Positions 32,638 to 45,859 are shown, counted from the stretch's first letter. The stretch is 64,000 nucleotides of DNA from Ovis canadensis (GCF_042477335.2 NC_091245.1:113742501-113806500), one strand, 5' to 3'. Numbers and translations: made by a program. Notes: generated by a model from the letters alone, not told the origin.

Positions 32638-32708
32638 TGCATGGGGCGGGAATCGAACCCGGGCCTCCCGCGTGGCAGGCGAGAATTCTACCACTGAACC
32701 ACCCATGC
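32638..32708 (-). tRNA. tRNA-Gly-GCC: tRNA-Gly (anticodon GCC), C65 allele, unit 4
   Basis: Same as the unit 3 copy, with the C49-C65 mismatch. TTTT (minus) at 32620-32623. Confidence 0.96.
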
Positions 32709-34201
32709 ACCGGTGGCCAGCGCCGCCCGTCGCTGCCCCTCAGGCGCTGGCCGCCACCCGCCCGCCGCTGCTCACTGCTCGCCCGTGGGCATCTCTCTGC
32801 CCCGTTGCAGCGGGAGACGACGGGCAGGCGACCTGTAAGACAGGATCCGGGCACGTGCAGGACCCCGGGGCGCGCCGCTCTCGGAGGGAGCCCGGGGCGA
32901 CGGGACGCGGGCCCATGCGGCCCGTCCCGCGCCTTCTGCGCCGACCACGGCCGCCGCGACCCTGTCGGTGTCGCGTGAGGGCGCCGGGAGCCGACGCCGT
33001 CTGCCCGGCGCCGGGATCCCTGTCAGGTGCAGGCGCTGCGTGGTCGCTGCGGCCGCGCGCAGACGTGCCTCTCAGCGACCGCCGGGTCCCGACCCAAAGT
33101 CCCTCTGGCGGGCTGGCTTTCCGGCCGTGCCGGGGTGGGGCGTGCGAGAGCGGGCGGGGGAAGGGACGCCGGGCTCGGTCTGTGCGGGAAGCGCGAGCGC
33201 GGGAGGGCGACGCCTCCGAGCGCCTCCGCCACCGCCCCCTACCCGCCCTCCCCCCGCCATCCCATCCTTAGACCCGCGCTCAGGCCCAGGGACCCAAAGG
33301 CGTGTGAGCCTGGCTCCTGCGCTCTGGCCGACCGCGCTCCCGGGGTCCGGCTCTGACGGGGTGGTGGTGGTGAGCAGGGGCCCTTTGGCAGCGCGGCTCC
33401 TGGCTCGGGGACTGCGGGCTGAGAGGCAGGGAGCGCGCCAGGGCGGGCTTGGCTCCGGCCGGGGCAGCGGCTTCCCACGGGAACGGGCGCCGTGGCGCCG
33501 AGGTCGGGGGCGCGGGCCGGGCGCCGGGGGGTGGGCTGGACGGGCACGCAGGGCTTCCGCTCCCTCCCCAGCGGAGCACCCTTCCCGGGACGGACTCGTG
33601 CAAGGAAGGCCGGTGTGCGCTGGCCAGCAGGAAGGCTGGATGGCACGCGTCCAGGGCGGGCGGCAGGCAGGTTGCGGCCCGGCCAAGAACGCACGGCGGA
33701 GAAGGGTCGAGGGCACGCGGCAGCCCCTTGGCGGGCAAGGCGGGGGCTCGGCCGCCTCGCTGTGGCTGGGGAGCGCAGGCGGGCCGGCGGGGCGGGCGCG
33801 GAGGACGGGGTGCCGGCCTGGCGGGAGAGCTGGCGGGGGCAGCCGTGGAAGCAAGGCTGCGAGGGCGAGTAGGCCGTTCCCCGGGCAGAAGTCGGAGCGC
33901 CGGCGAAGGGAGGAGGGCTTGCCACCCGCCGCGGGGCTGCGTGCTTCGGCGCGGCCGGGGGCGGGGCGCGGCGGGGCTGTGGGAGTGGAAGTGGGAGGGT
34001 GGGCGAGTGTGGGCCAGGGGGAGGCAGGGAGGCAGGAAAAGCAGCAGCTGCAGCTGCAGCCAGCTGGCGAGGAAAGATGCGCTGAGAAGGACTGAAGGTG
34101 CCTTCTGTGGGGGTGCAGGTGGCGGCGGGAGGGCGTGTGTGGAGAAAGGCAGTGGCGCGCGGAGGACGGGTGCGTTTGTCCGGCGGGCCAAAAGGCTGGC
34201 T

Positions 34202-34284
34202 TGTCAGGAGTGGGATTCGAACCCACGCCTCCAGGGGAGACTGCGACCTGAACGCAGCGCCTTAGACCGCTCGGCCATCCTGAC
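34202..34284 (-). tRNA. tRNA-Leu-CAG: tRNA-Leu (anticodon CAG), unit 5
   Basis: Identical to the unit 1 copy. The minus-strand TTTT is at 34190-34193. Confidence 0.98.
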
Positions 34285-34839
34285 GGCGGGCCTGGCTGGG
34301 CGCGTGGCCGCTCGCCTGGCTGGGACCCGACGCGGCGCGAGCACCGGCGCCCTTGGCGGGCCGCGGGCGGCGCCACGCCAGGCAGGCAGGCAGGCAGGCA
34401 GGCGGGCGGGCGTCCGGAGTGGGGGTCGACGGAGCCGGCGCGCGGCGGCCGGCCGAGGCGCCTGGCTCCGCCGCCGCTCGCGCCGCGGACCCAGAGGGCC
34501 CTGGGCGGGCCGGCCCCTCCCCACCCGCGCCTGTCCTGGCCCGACGCCGGCCGGCGCGCGCCCACCGTGTCGTCGCAGCCCCGCTTGCCTTCTCGCGCCC
34601 CCTTCTCCCGGCGGAACGCCCGCGTTGGAGGCAAGAGGCGGCGCGCTGGGGAGGGTCCAGTGCCCCGGGGGTCCGGGTCCCTGTCGGGGTGGCGGGCTGC
34701 CGCTGTGACCGAGGCGGTTGGTCTGGTGCGCGGTTGGGTCGGGACCCGTGGTGGCCGGCGGCCCGTGCTGGGCAAGGGGAGGCGTGGGCAGGCAGCCCGA
34801 GAGCCCGAGGGCGGCCGGGCGGCAGGACGGTCGCCGCCG

Positions 34840-34911
34840 TCCTCGTTAGTATAGTGGTGAGTATCCCCGCCTGTCACGCGGGAGACCGGGGTTCGATTCC
34901 CCGACGGGGAG
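34840..34911 (+). tRNA. tRNA-Asp-GTC: tRNA-Asp (anticodon GTC), unit 5
   Basis: Identical to the unit 1 copy. TTTTT at 34923-34927. Confidence 0.98.
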
Positions 34912-35649
34912 GCAACACACCCTTTTTGGTGGCCGCGGTCGCTCTCTGTCCTGCCGCCAGGCCCCGGAGGGCCCTTCGCCTCCTCCCGACGTCTTTGGGC
35001 GAGGCGCCAGGGCGCCGCCGACGGCGGTGCCCGGCCTAGCTCCCGGCGACCCCCTCTGCCCGTGCAGCGCTCCAGCCTGAGCCCTTTGTCGTCGGCGGGC
35101 GCACGGTCGCCACGGCGGAGCGAGGGCCTCCTTGGCGACCCCACGGCCTTGCCCGACCATAGCCGGATCTGGCGGCCGGCCGGCCGCCCGCCCACGCGCC
35201 GACCCCCAGTGGCTGCCTGAGTGGGCTCGTAGGCTCGCGACGGCCCCGCCGCGTGCAGGCAGGTGGGTCCCGTGTCCCCTTGTCGTGGGAAGTGGCCTCG
35301 CCCAGCGCCCGGTGGAGTAGCGCTTTGGCCAGCTGGGTGCTGGAAGCTGCGTGCCCCGCGTTGCCCGCCGGGGGTGAGGGCGGGGAGGCGTTGGCGGGCC
35401 GCGGCGGGGAGCGAAGGGCCGGAGGGCCGCAAGGCCGCGGGGGCGCCGCCCTGGGGCGGTGCGGCCGGTGGATTCCCGGCGACCGCGTGGCGCTGGCGCG
35501 CTCGGGGCGCCGCGTGGCTGCTGGGAGCGCCGGCGGTGGCGGCGCAAGCCTCCGGCTGACGGGGCGTCGGGGCAGGGATGCGGAGGCGGCGGCGAGAGTA
35601 TGCTGGGGCGAGCCCGGGGCCGGCGTCTGGCGGCCGCCCGGGCTGTGGA

Positions 35650-35721
35650 GCGTTGGTGGTATAGTGGTGAGCATAGCTGCCTTCCAAGCAGTTGACCCGG
35701 GTTCGATTCCCGGCCAACGCA
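35650..35721 (+). tRNA. tRNA-Gly-TCC: tRNA-Gly (anticodon TCC), unit 5
   Basis: Identical to the unit 1 copy. TTTT at 35733-35736. Confidence 0.98.
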
Positions 35722-35999
35722 GCGGGCCGACCTTTTGCTGAGTTCCAGCGCTCTCCCGGCAGGGGCGTTCGGGGGACAGAGAGGTGGGAGCAGGGAGCCA
35801 GCCCGCTGGCCGGCGGCTTTTGGCGTGTGTGCGAGAAGCCGGCGGCGCGCGCGGTGTTTTGAGGGTGCTGAAAGCAAGACGGCACGGCAGGGCAGGCGGC
35901 TGGACTTGCAAAGGCCGGGTGTGGGCAGCAAGGTGGCACGGGCGGGTGGCATGGAGGCGCGGGGCTCACCAGGAGCAGGCGAGGGCTGAACCCCGACGC

Positions 36000-36071
36000 T
36001 CCCTGGTGGTCTAGTGGTTAGGATTCGGCGCTCTCACCGCCGCGGCCTGGGTTCGATTCCCGGTCAGGGAA
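36000..36071 (+). tRNA. tRNA-Glu-CTC: tRNA-Glu (anticodon CTC), T50 allele, unit 5
   Basis: Same as the unit 3 copy, with the U50-G64 wobble. Confidence 0.97.
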
Positions 36072-36921
36072 GCCTTTCTTCTTCCTCTCCGCCTGCCACC
36101 TGCCCACGTCCTCGCTGGACACCCTGCCACCCTTTTCTTAGCCTACGCTTGCTCAGCGCTGCGCCAGAGGCCCCCGGGACCCTGCCCGTCCAGCCCCAGC
36201 ACGATTCAGGCCACCTCCGCCGTCCCGCGGGGCAAAGGTTTTGGCCGCAGTGGCAACCTCGCGCCGCTTCCACCACGACGCGCCTGAGGCCTCCCATCCA
36301 CCAGCCCCCCCCCAACCCCACCCCCCGCCTCCCTCCCTCCTGAGGGGCTGCGGCTGCTGCCCCTGGTGGTGGCGGTGATGCTCCTGGGCTTGTGCTGGTT
36401 CTCCTGCTGTGGGTGGTGGTGAGGAGGTGGGCTTGGATAGGGCCGGCGGCGGTAGGGGTGGGGGTAGGGCTGGGGGTAGGGGCGTGGGCTGTGGCGGTCG
36501 CCAGCTGGGGGCCAGCAGCGGCAGGGGCGGTGGCCACAGCCGAAGGTGAGCGAGGGGGATCTGCCTCTGGGAGTGGGGGCCGTGGCCACGGACCGCCTGC
36601 CTTGTCGTGTCTCTCATGCCAGCCACCTCTCTGGGCGGCTTGGCCAGTGCGTGCCAGGTCCCGGGCTGGCTGTGACTCCCGTGTGCCGCTGGCGACTCCA
36701 AGAGGGTTCTGGTCTTGAGTGGGCTCTGGGAGGCGGACCACGGCGCCCGGGAGGCATGGGTAGCAGTTCAGTCGCCCGGGGGCAGCGATGCCTGCCAGGG
36801 AGGACAACCCGACCATCGTGCTGTTTCCCTTGCCTGACCACAGCTCTCAATCCTACTGGACTGAGGCAAGATTTACCCAGGCCTCCCTCCCCCACTCGTA
36901 ACCAAAGGTGGGCACTCGGGT

Positions 36922-36922
<1 letters not shown>

Positions 36923-36952
<30 letters not shown>
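36923..36952. repeat. (CA)15 microsatellite, unit 5
   Basis: Fifteen repeats. Confidence 0.97.
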
Positions 36953-36955
<3 letters not shown>

Positions 36956-37389
36956 CGCCCTCCAAACTGTCTATCCAGGATCCACTCCATCCCTCTCCCC
37001 ACCCTGTCACCGTCTTCCCCTAGGAACTCTGCGCGAGGGTGATCCTCCAGCACAGTCTCCTCTTGGCCCCGTCTCGGCTGGTCTATCCCCAAAGGGTTTC
37101 ACGTCTGTTCAAGGACTGTGTCCTTCGGAGGGGAAGTGGACGGCAGACGAAAGGCACCAACGTGCGGCGAGGGCGGCACACTCGGGTGCGATGGCACAAA
37201 GGCGAGTGCCCTGTGGGAAAGGAGCCCCCGTGGCCCGACGTGTGCTTGCCGTCGCCAAAGGAGGTTTCCTCGAGGCCCCTGCCGGGGCTGTGGGCGTCAG
37301 AGTGCATGGGGGAGAGTATCGGAGGAAGGTGCTTGGGGCCATGGCTGGTGGGCGCCCCACGTGGATCAGGGACCCGGGCAGGGCGATCG

Positions 37390-37403
37390 CGAGCAGAGGG
37401 CGC
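37390..37403 (+). promoter_or_regulatory. CTCF-like core motif, unit 5
   Basis: Identical to the unit 1 motif. Confidence 0.5.
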
Positions 37404-38151
37404 GGCGGCGAGCAGGGAGCTGGGAGGCAGGCCCCGGGGTGCTTGGTCGGGGCGTCTGCATGGACGGCCGGCGGGAAGGGGCGGCGTGGGGCTCTCGGGG
37501 ACCTGGCCGAAAGATCGGCAGGCCACTCGAGCAGGGCCTCTACAGAAGCATGGGCGCGGCGGCGAAGCCGTGCCAGGCACATGTGAGAGGCTGGGACGGA
37601 TCTGCGGTAGGTAGGGGTGGGCGTGGGGGTTGGGCTGGGGCTGCGGAGCCAGAGGGAGGCCCGCACTGGTGAACGCCAGGGCAGGGCAGGCCAGGGCAGG
37701 ACGTGTGAGGGATAGCCCGAGCTCCAGGGGGATGTTGGGTGGGGAGGTGGGGCCGAGCCTGGAGTCTGGCGGGAAAGGCAGAGGGCAGGCCGTGACAGTG
37801 ACGGGGCTGTGGCGTGAGGAAGATGGCGGGTGAGCACTCCATTTGGGTCGGGTGGCGGGTGAGCGGGGGCGAGCCACACTGGTGCTCGGTGCCACAGGCT
37901 GCTCAGGCTCGGCGGCGGGCTGTGGCTCTGGGCGGAGGCTAGGACGCAGGCAAGCGAAGGACAGAAACGGAGCGCCAGCGCCAGCTGGGGGCCAGACCCG
38001 GTCCGAGATGGGTGGGCCCACCGTACCGCCCCAGAGACCAAAGTCACCACCCATCGGGAGGGAGTGTCCAGTGTCGGGGGTGACACTGCTGGGGCCTCAG
38101 GGTGGGATGGGGCGGGGGTGGCTGGCAGCGCAGGTGGCTGTGATTTCATGA

Positions 38152-40209
38152 GGGCCAAGGAGAGCTCCCATGTGACCGGGCACAGTCAGCCCTCCAGGGC
38201 ACACGCCCGCAGAGGGCAAACCTCGGGGAGGTCTGAGGGTCCGGACACCGCCACCGCCTCGGCAGCACCGCCTGCCAGGGCCCGTACACGGAGCAAACCC
38301 CAGCGCCCAGCCACACACGGCGGGCCCAAGAAGGGGTGGCATCGATGCAGCATGGCGCCATCACTCAGGCATCAGAAACACGTCAAGAATTGCCAGTTGT
38401 CACAAGCAATGATGCAGCTGGAGACTCTTACACTCGGCGGAGAATGTCAGACCGCGTTGGACCGAGGCATGTGGAGCATGGAAAATAATACAAAACGAAG
38501 CTATTTGCCAGGAGAAACCGACTCACGCAGAAACCCACCTTAGGGTAACGCAAGCGGAAAGGCAGCGCTGGAGGGATGACTGGGGAGCTGCAACGCACAG
38601 ATACGCAGGACCCTGTCTAAAGGGAGAAGCGCCAAGGTTATCCAGTTCAACACAGGGAATCAGCGTCAGTGCCCTGGAGTAACCTCAAGTGGAAAAGAAT
38701 CTGAAACCATATATGACACTCGAGATCTGCACAAGCAAAACAGGATCACACTGCGGTCCACCGGAAACCAGCACAATATTGGGAATCCACTGTACTTCCG
38801 CAACAACCGTGACTACGACGTCGGAGTAAGCTTTCAAAAGAAAACTAACTCAGCAGGCAATGAAGTCAGCGGAAAACAGGTGAGCTATGCCAACCCCACC
38901 CTGGGTACATATCCACGAAAGGCGCAGCTCTTCATTCGGAAAGACACATGCAACCCCCACAGTCACAGCAGCACCGTTTGCCATAGCCGAGACGTGGAGA
39001 AAACCCTAGTGCCCATCCCCAAAGGCTCAGCCACCAAGATGCAGTATCAGAGAAAGGGAGAGAATGGGATGTCACCGAGCCGTCCACAAGAGGCAGATAG
39101 TGTCACTGGCAGCAACGGCGGCTGGAGCTGCAGAATATTATCCTTGGTGAGGGAAGTCAAACAGACAAGGTCACGGATGGGTGGACTCTAAAGTGTTGTA
39201 CAAATGAATCCCTGGGCCAACCAGCCACAGACTCTCAGACACAGGAAAGCCGCTTGGGGCTTCCCAAGGGCGCAGTCAGGGACCGAGGGATGATTGAGGA
39301 GCCGGGCTCAACGGATCAACCGTACCAGTACTGCGTAGGAAGGGGAGGAGGAACAAGGACACGCGGGATACCGCAGGGAATGAGATCCCATATGCTGTCA
39401 TCACCCGCAATGGAAACGAGCTGAACACATGAGCCCCCCCCCACCCACCCACAGACAGGACTGAACCCCAACGCTGTACAGCGGAAACGCACACCAGGTT
39501 GTAGATCAACTACGCTTCCAGGACAAGTGCTACTCCGTCGAAGTCAGTCAGTCGAGGATCAGTCCAGCAATAGGAAAAAGAAGAGCTTCCATTATGATCC
39601 AGGAAAGCCAACCCTGGGCACGCGTCGGGAAAAGACGACAAATACCCCTAATGGGGAGAGATGCAGGCATCCCCCAGGGTCACCGCAGCCCTCTGTGCCG
39701 GAGCCGAGACCCGCGGGAAACGCCCAAGTGCCCGTCGGCACGTGGCCGGCACAAGAAGGTGAGGGATATCTGTACCGTGGAATATGACGCAGCCCTCAAG
39801 AAGGAGCCGCCATCGCCATGGGCCGCAAGGTCAGACGGACCCACAGAAGGGTCCGCTCAGTGAAGTGAGTCGCTTGGATCGGGAGAAAGCTCTGTGGACT
39901 CTTAACGACGAATACAGACGAATCTATGCGCAAAGGGGAAAGCGACCTGGAGACCCCGAAAACGTACATAGGGCTACCCAAGGGGAAAGGCAGGGAGGGA
40001 CGAAGTTGAAGTCGGATCAAGAGATAGGAAAGACTGTGCTTACAGTAGAAGAGCAACAGAGCTTTCCTCTGTAGCAGGAGAAGTGTATCTGTATCTCGCC
40101 TTCACCTACACTGGAAGACCACCTGGCAAAGAACAGGGGACTGAATCACTTTGCCGGGCACCTGAGACTCACCCAGGAATGTGAATCCGTTCTACTTGTG
40201 TTCGAAGAA
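38152..40209 (+). mobile_element. Block of three LINE-1 3' relics, unit 5
   Basis: Relics at about 38152-38817, 38826-39527 and 39572-40209. Confidence 0.8.
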
Positions 40210-41093
40210 GCAGAAAAAGGAGCAGGCCGTGGCTTGAAGCGGGGGGTGGGGGGAGGCAGGCCAGTGGGACAGATGCAAAGGCAGGTTCCTTGGCAAGAGT
40301 GGGATTTGGAACGGCTCAGGGAGGAACGGGGCGTGGGGGGCGGGGTGTGTGGAGATGGGGGAGGCGGGGAGCTGGGGGTGGGATGGGTGCATGTGGGGGA
40401 GTAGGGGGACGGTGAGGCTGCAGGCTGAGGTGGGGGTGCTCTTGGGGCAGGGCTGATGCTGAGGTGAGGCGCGCAAGAGGGTTTCAGGGGGAAGGGGTGG
40501 TGTTTGAGGCGGTGAGGGCGTTGCTGTTGGAAACCTGTTTCTGCCGAGGCCAGGCCCGAGGGCGAGGGCCGGCAGCTGGTGGACTTCTTTGGAACTCGTC
40601 CTGCAAGACGTGGTCCAGGGACCCTGCAGGCAAAAGGGAGGTATGCTTGCCAGATGTGGCAGCTCCCTTGCTCCTGGCTGTGCAAACGTAGTGTGATTGA
40701 TTTCTCTCGGAGTGTGGGGAGAGTGAGGCAGGGAGCTTGGAGACGGACGTTGTGAAAGATGAAGTGTGGTGCGGGCGGCTGCCAGCGGTGGGGTATTCCT
40801 GCCAGTGCAGTCCCCGAGCCCTCGGCTGGGTCCGGGTGAGGACGCGAGCAAACACAAGAAAGGTGCCTGGACGCACGGGCGGCTGAGCCCGCAGGGTTTG
40901 GGGCCACGAAGGCTTGGCAGCAGGGCCTTTTGTGGGTGAGGTGGGGAGGGGTCCTGGGCGTCTGTGTGGGAGAGGCAGCGGGCGGCAGGTAGCCAGCCAG
41001 CGTTTGCAGGAGCGCTGCCTCGAGCGCGTTTCAGCGGGCAGACCTAGTTGGGCTCTGGGGCCGCACCGTGGGACCAAAAGGGGACGCTGGGGC

Positions 41094-41164
41094 TGCATGG
41101 GGCGGGAATCGAACCCGGGCCTCCCGCGTGGCAGGCGAGAATTCTACCACTGAACCACCCATGC
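41094..41164 (-). tRNA. tRNA-Gly-GCC: tRNA-Gly (anticodon GCC), C65 allele, unit 5
   Basis: Same as the unit 3 copy, with the C49-C65 mismatch. TTTT (minus) at 41076-41079. Confidence 0.96.
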
Positions 41165-42657
41165 ACCGGTGGCCAGCGCCGCCCGTCGCTGCCCCTCAGG
41201 CGCTGGCCGCCACCCGCCCGCCGCTGCTCACTGCTCGCCCGTGGGCATCTCTCTGCCCCGTTGCAGCGGGAGACGACGGGCAGGCGACCTGTAAGACAGG
41301 ATCCGGGCACGTGCAGGACCCCGGGGCGCGCCGCTCTCGGAGGGAGCCCGGGGCGACGGGACGCGGGCCCATGCGGCCCGTCCCGCGCCTTCTGCGCCGA
41401 CCACGGCCGCCGCGACCCTGTCGGTGTCGCGTGAGGGCGCCGGGAGCCGACGCCGTCTGCCCGGCGCCGGGATCCCTGTCAGGTGCAGGCGCTGCGTGGT
41501 CGCTGCGGCCGCGCGCAGACGTGCCTCTCAGCGACCGCCGGGTCCCGACCCAAAGTCCCTCTGGCGGGCTGGCTTTCCGGCCGTGCCGGGGTGGGGCGTG
41601 CGAGAGCGGGCGGGGGAAGGGACGCCGGGCTCGGTCTGTGCGGGAAGCGCGAGCGCGGGAGGGCGACGCCTCCGAGCGCCTCCGCCACCGCCCCCTACCC
41701 GCCCTCCCCCCGCCATCCCATCCTTAGACCCGCGCTCAGGCCCAGGGACCCAAAGGCGTGTGAGCCTGGCTCCTGCGCTCTGGCCGACCGCGCTCCCGGG
41801 GTCCGGCTCTGACGGGGTGGTGGTGGTGAGCAGGGGCCCTTTGGCAGCGCGGCTCCTGGCTCGGGGACTGCGGGCTGAGAGGCAGGGAGCGCGCCAGGGC
41901 GGGCTTGGCTCCGGCCGGGGCAGCGGCTTCCCACGGGAACGGGCGCCGTGGCGCCGAGGTCGGGGGCGCGGGCCGGGCGCCGGGGGGTGGGCTGGACGGG
42001 CACGCAGGGCTTCCGCTCCCTCCCCAGCGGAGCACCCTTCCCGGGACGGACTCGTGCAAGGAAGGCCGGTGTGCGCTGGCCAGCAGGAAGGCTGGATGGC
42101 ACGCGTCCAGGGCGGGCGGCAGGCAGGTTGCGGCCCGGCCAAGAACGCACGGCGGAGAAGGGTCGAGGGCACGCGGCAGCCCCTTGGCGGGCAAGGCGGG
42201 GGCTCGGCCGCCTCGCTGTGGCTGGGGAGCGCAGGCGGGCCGGCGGGGCGGGCGCGGAGGACGGGGTGCCGGCCTGGCGGGAGAGCTGGCGGGGGCAGCC
42301 GTGGAAGCAAGGCTGCGAGGGCGAGTAGGCCGTTCCCCGGGCAGAAGTCGGAGCGCCGGCGAAGGGAGGAGGGCTTGCCACCCGCCGCGGGGCTGCGTGC
42401 TTCGGCGCGGCCGGGGGCGGGGCGCGGCGGGGCTGTGGGAGTGGAAGTGGGAGGGTGGGCGAGTGTGGGCCAGGGGGAGGCAGGGAGGCAGGAAAAGCAG
42501 CAGCTGCAGCTGCAGCCAGCTGGCGAGGAAAGATGCGCTGAGAAGGACTGAAGGTGCCTTCTGTGGGGGTGCAGGTGGCGGCGGGAGGGCGTGTGTGGAG
42601 AAAGGCAGTGGCGCGCGGAGGACGGGTGCGTTTGTCCGGCGGGCCAAAAGGCTGGCT

Positions 42658-42740
42658 TGTCAGGAGTGGGATTCGAACCCACGCCTCCAGGGGAGACTGC
42701 GACCTGAACGCAGCGCCTTAGACCGCTCGGCCATCCTGAC
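42658..42740 (-). tRNA. tRNA-Leu-CAG: tRNA-Leu (anticodon CAG), unit 6
   Basis: Identical to the unit 1 copy. The minus-strand TTTT is at 42646-42649. Confidence 0.98.
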
Positions 42741-43295
42741 GGCGGGCCTGGCTGGGCGCGTGGCCGCTCGCCTGGCTGGGACCCGACGCGGCGCGAGCAC
42801 CGGCGCCCTTGGCGGGCCGCGGGCGGCGCCACGCCAGGCAGGCAGGCAGGCAGGCAGGCGGGCGGGCGTCCGGAGTGGGGGTCGACGGAGCCGGCGCGCG
42901 GCGGCCGGCCGAGGCGCCTGGCTCCGCCGCCGCTCGCGCCGCGGACCCAGAGGGCCCTGGGCGGGCCGGCCCCTCCCCACCCGCGCCTGTCCTGGCCCGA
43001 CGCCGGCCGGCGCGCGCCCACCGTGTCGTCGCAGCCCCGCTTGCCTTCTCGCGCCCCCTTCTCCCGGCGGAACGCCCGCGTTGGAGGCAAGAGGCGGCGC
43101 GCTGGGGAGGGTCCAGTGCCCCGGGGGTCCGGGTCCCTGTCGGGGTGGCGGGCTGCCGCTGTGACCGAGGCGGTTGGTCTGGTGCGCGGTTGGGTCGGGA
43201 CCCGTGGTGGCCGGCGGCCCGTGCTGGGCAAGGGGAGGCGTGGGCAGGCAGCCCGAGAGCCCGAGGGCGGCCGGGCGGCAGGACGGTCGCCGCCG

Positions 43296-43367
43296 TCCTC
43301 GTTAGTATAGTGGTGAGTATCCCCGCCTGTCACGCGGGAGACCGGGGTTCGATTCCCCGACGGGGAG
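43296..43367 (+). tRNA. tRNA-Asp-GTC: tRNA-Asp (anticodon GTC), unit 6
   Basis: Identical to the unit 1 copy. TTTTT at 43379-43383. Confidence 0.98.
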
Positions 43368-44105
43368 GCAACACACCCTTTTTGGTGGCCGCGGTCGCTC
43401 TCTGTCCTGCCGCCAGGCCCCGGAGGGCCCTTCGCCTCCTCCCGACGTCTTTGGGCGAGGCGCCAGGGCGCCGCCGACGGCGGTGCCCGGCCTAGCTCCC
43501 GGCGACCCCCTCTGCCCGTGCAGCGCTCCAGCCTGAGCCCTTTGTCGTCGGCGGGCGCACGGTCGCCACGGCGGAGCGAGGGCCTCCTTGGCGACCCCAC
43601 GGCCTTGCCCGACCATAGCCGGATCTGGCGGCCGGCCGGCCGCCCGCCCACGCGCCGACCCCCAGTGGCTGCCTGAGTGGGCTCGTAGGCTCGCGACGGC
43701 CCCGCCGCGTGCAGGCAGGTGGGTCCCGTGTCCCCTTGTCGTGGGAAGTGGCCTCGCCCAGCGCCCGGTGGAGTAGCGCTTTGGCCAGCTGGGTGCTGGA
43801 AGCTGCGTGCCCCGCGTTGCCCGCCGGGGGTGAGGGCGGGGAGGCGTTGGCGGGCCGCGGCGGGGAGCGAAGGGCCGGAGGGCCGCAAGGCCGCGGGGGC
43901 GCCGCCCTGGGGCGGTGCGGCCGGTGGATTCCCGGCGACCGCGTGGCGCTGGCGCGCTCGGGGCGCCGCGTGGCTGCTGGGAGCGCCGGCGGTGGCGGCG
44001 CAAGCCTCCGGCTGACGGGGCGTCGGGGCAGGGATGCGGAGGCGGCGGCGAGAGTATGCTGGGGCGAGCCCGGGGCCGGCGTCTGGCGGCCGCCCGGGCT
44101 GTGGA

Positions 44106-44177
44106 GCGTTGGTGGTATAGTGGTGAGCATAGCTGCCTTCCAAGCAGTTGACCCGGGTTCGATTCCCGGCCAACGCA
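44106..44177 (+). tRNA. tRNA-Gly-TCC: tRNA-Gly (anticodon TCC), unit 6
   Basis: Identical to the unit 1 copy. TTTT at 44189-44192. Confidence 0.98.
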
Positions 44178-44455
44178 GCGGGCCGACCTTTTGCTGAGTT
44201 CCAGCGCTCTCCCGGCAGGGGCGTTCGGGGGACAGAGAGGTGGGAGCAGGGAGCCAGCCCGCTGGCCGGCGGCTTTTGGCGTGTGTGCGAGAAGCCGGCG
44301 GCGCGCGCGGTGTTTTGAGGGTGCTGAAAGCAAGACGGCACGGCAGGGCAGGCGGCTGGACTTGCAAAGGCCGGGTGTGGGCAGCAAGGTGGCACGGGCG
44401 GGTGGCATGGAGGCGCGGGGCTCACCAGGAGCAGGCGAGGGCTGAACCCCGACGC

Positions 44456-44527
44456 TCCCTGGTGGTCTAGTGGTTAGGATTCGGCGCTCTCACCGCCGCG
44501 GCCTGGGTTCGATTCCCGGTCAGGGAA
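44456..44527 (+). tRNA. tRNA-Glu-CTC: tRNA-Glu (anticodon CTC), T50 allele, unit 6
   Basis: Same as the unit 3 copy, with the U50-G64 wobble. Confidence 0.97.
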
Positions 44528-45377
44528 GCCTTTCTTCTTCCTCTCCGCCTGCCACCTGCCCACGTCCTCGCTGGACACCCTGCCACCCTTTTCTTAGCCT
44601 ACGCTTGCTCAGCGCTGCGCCAGAGGCCCCCGGGACCCTGCCCGTCCAGCCCCAGCACGATTCAGGCCACCTCCGCCGTCCCGCGGGGCAAAGGTTTTGG
44701 CCGCAGTGGCAACCTCGCGCCGCTTCCACCACGACGCGCCTGAGGCCTCCCATCCACCAGCCCCCCCCCAACCCCACCCCCCGCCTCCCTCCCTCCTGAG
44801 GGGCTGCGGCTGCTGCCCCTGGTGGTGGCGGTGATGCTCCTGGGCTTGTGCTGGTTCTCCTGCTGTGGGTGGTGGTGAGGAGGTGGGCTTGGATAGGGCC
44901 GGCGGCGGTAGGGGTGGGGGTAGGGCTGGGGGTAGGGGCGTGGGCTGTGGCGGTCGCCAGCTGGGGGCCAGCAGCGGCAGGGGCGGTGGCCACAGCCGAA
45001 GGTGAGCGAGGGGGATCTGCCTCTGGGAGTGGGGGCCGTGGCCACGGACCGCCTGCCTTGTCGTGTCTCTCATGCCAGCCACCTCTCTGGGCGGCTTGGC
45101 CAGTGCGTGCCAGGTCCCGGGCTGGCTGTGACTCCCGTGTGCCGCTGGCGACTCCAAGAGGGTTCTGGTCTTGAGTGGGCTCTGGGAGGCGGACCACGGC
45201 GCCCGGGAGGCATGGGTAGCAGTTCAGTCGCCCGGGGGCAGCGATGCCTGCCAGGGAGGACAACCCGACCATCGTGCTGTTTCCCTTGCCTGACCACAGC
45301 TCTCAATCCTACTGGACTGAGGCAAGATTTACCCAGGCCTCCCTCCCCCACTCGTAACCAAAGGTGGGCACTCGGGT

Positions 45378-45378
<1 letters not shown>

Positions 45379-45408
<30 letters not shown>
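45379..45408. repeat. (CA)15 microsatellite, unit 6
   Basis: Fifteen repeats. Confidence 0.97.
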
Positions 45409-45411
<3 letters not shown>

Positions 45412-45845
45412 CGCCCTCCAAACTGTCTATCCAGGATCCACTCCATCCCTCTCCCCACCCTGTCACCGTCTTCCCCTAGGAACTCTGCGCGAGGGTGATC
45501 CTCCAGCACAGTCTCCTCTTGGCCCCGTCTCGGCTGGTCTATCCCCAAAGGGTTTCACGTCTGTTCAAGGACTGTGTCCTTCGGAGGGGAAGTGGACGGC
45601 AGACGAAAGGCACCAACGTGCGGCGAGGGCGGCACACTCGGGTGCGATGGCACAAAGGCGAGTGCCCTGTGGGAAAGGAGCCCCCGTGGCCCGACGTGTG
45701 CTTGCCGTCGCCAAAGGAGGTTTCCTCGAGGCCCCTGCCGGGGCTGTGGGCGTCAGAGTGCATGGGGGAGAGTATCGGAGGAAGGTGCTTGGGGCCATGG
45801 CTGGTGGGCGCCCCACGTGGATCAGGGACCCGGGCAGGGCGATCG

Positions 45846-45859
45846 CGAGCAGAGGGCGC
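45846..45859 (+). promoter_or_regulatory. CTCF-like core motif, unit 6
   Basis: Identical to the unit 1 motif. Confidence 0.5.

Larger units (their letters stand above)
25378..33833. repeat. tRNA array, unit 4 (8456 bp)
   Basis: Fourth complete unit. It shares T at 27084 with unit 3, but G at 32081 with unit 5 and T at 32916 with units 5 and 6. A T at 28712 appears to be private. Confidence 0.97.
33834..42289. repeat. tRNA array, unit 5 (8456 bp)
   Basis: Fifth complete unit. The GGC-triplet run carries its T at 35537, three bases away from the T of units 3 and 4, and shares this with unit 6. It carries G at 40537 like unit 4 and T at 41372 like units 4 and 6. Confidence 0.97.
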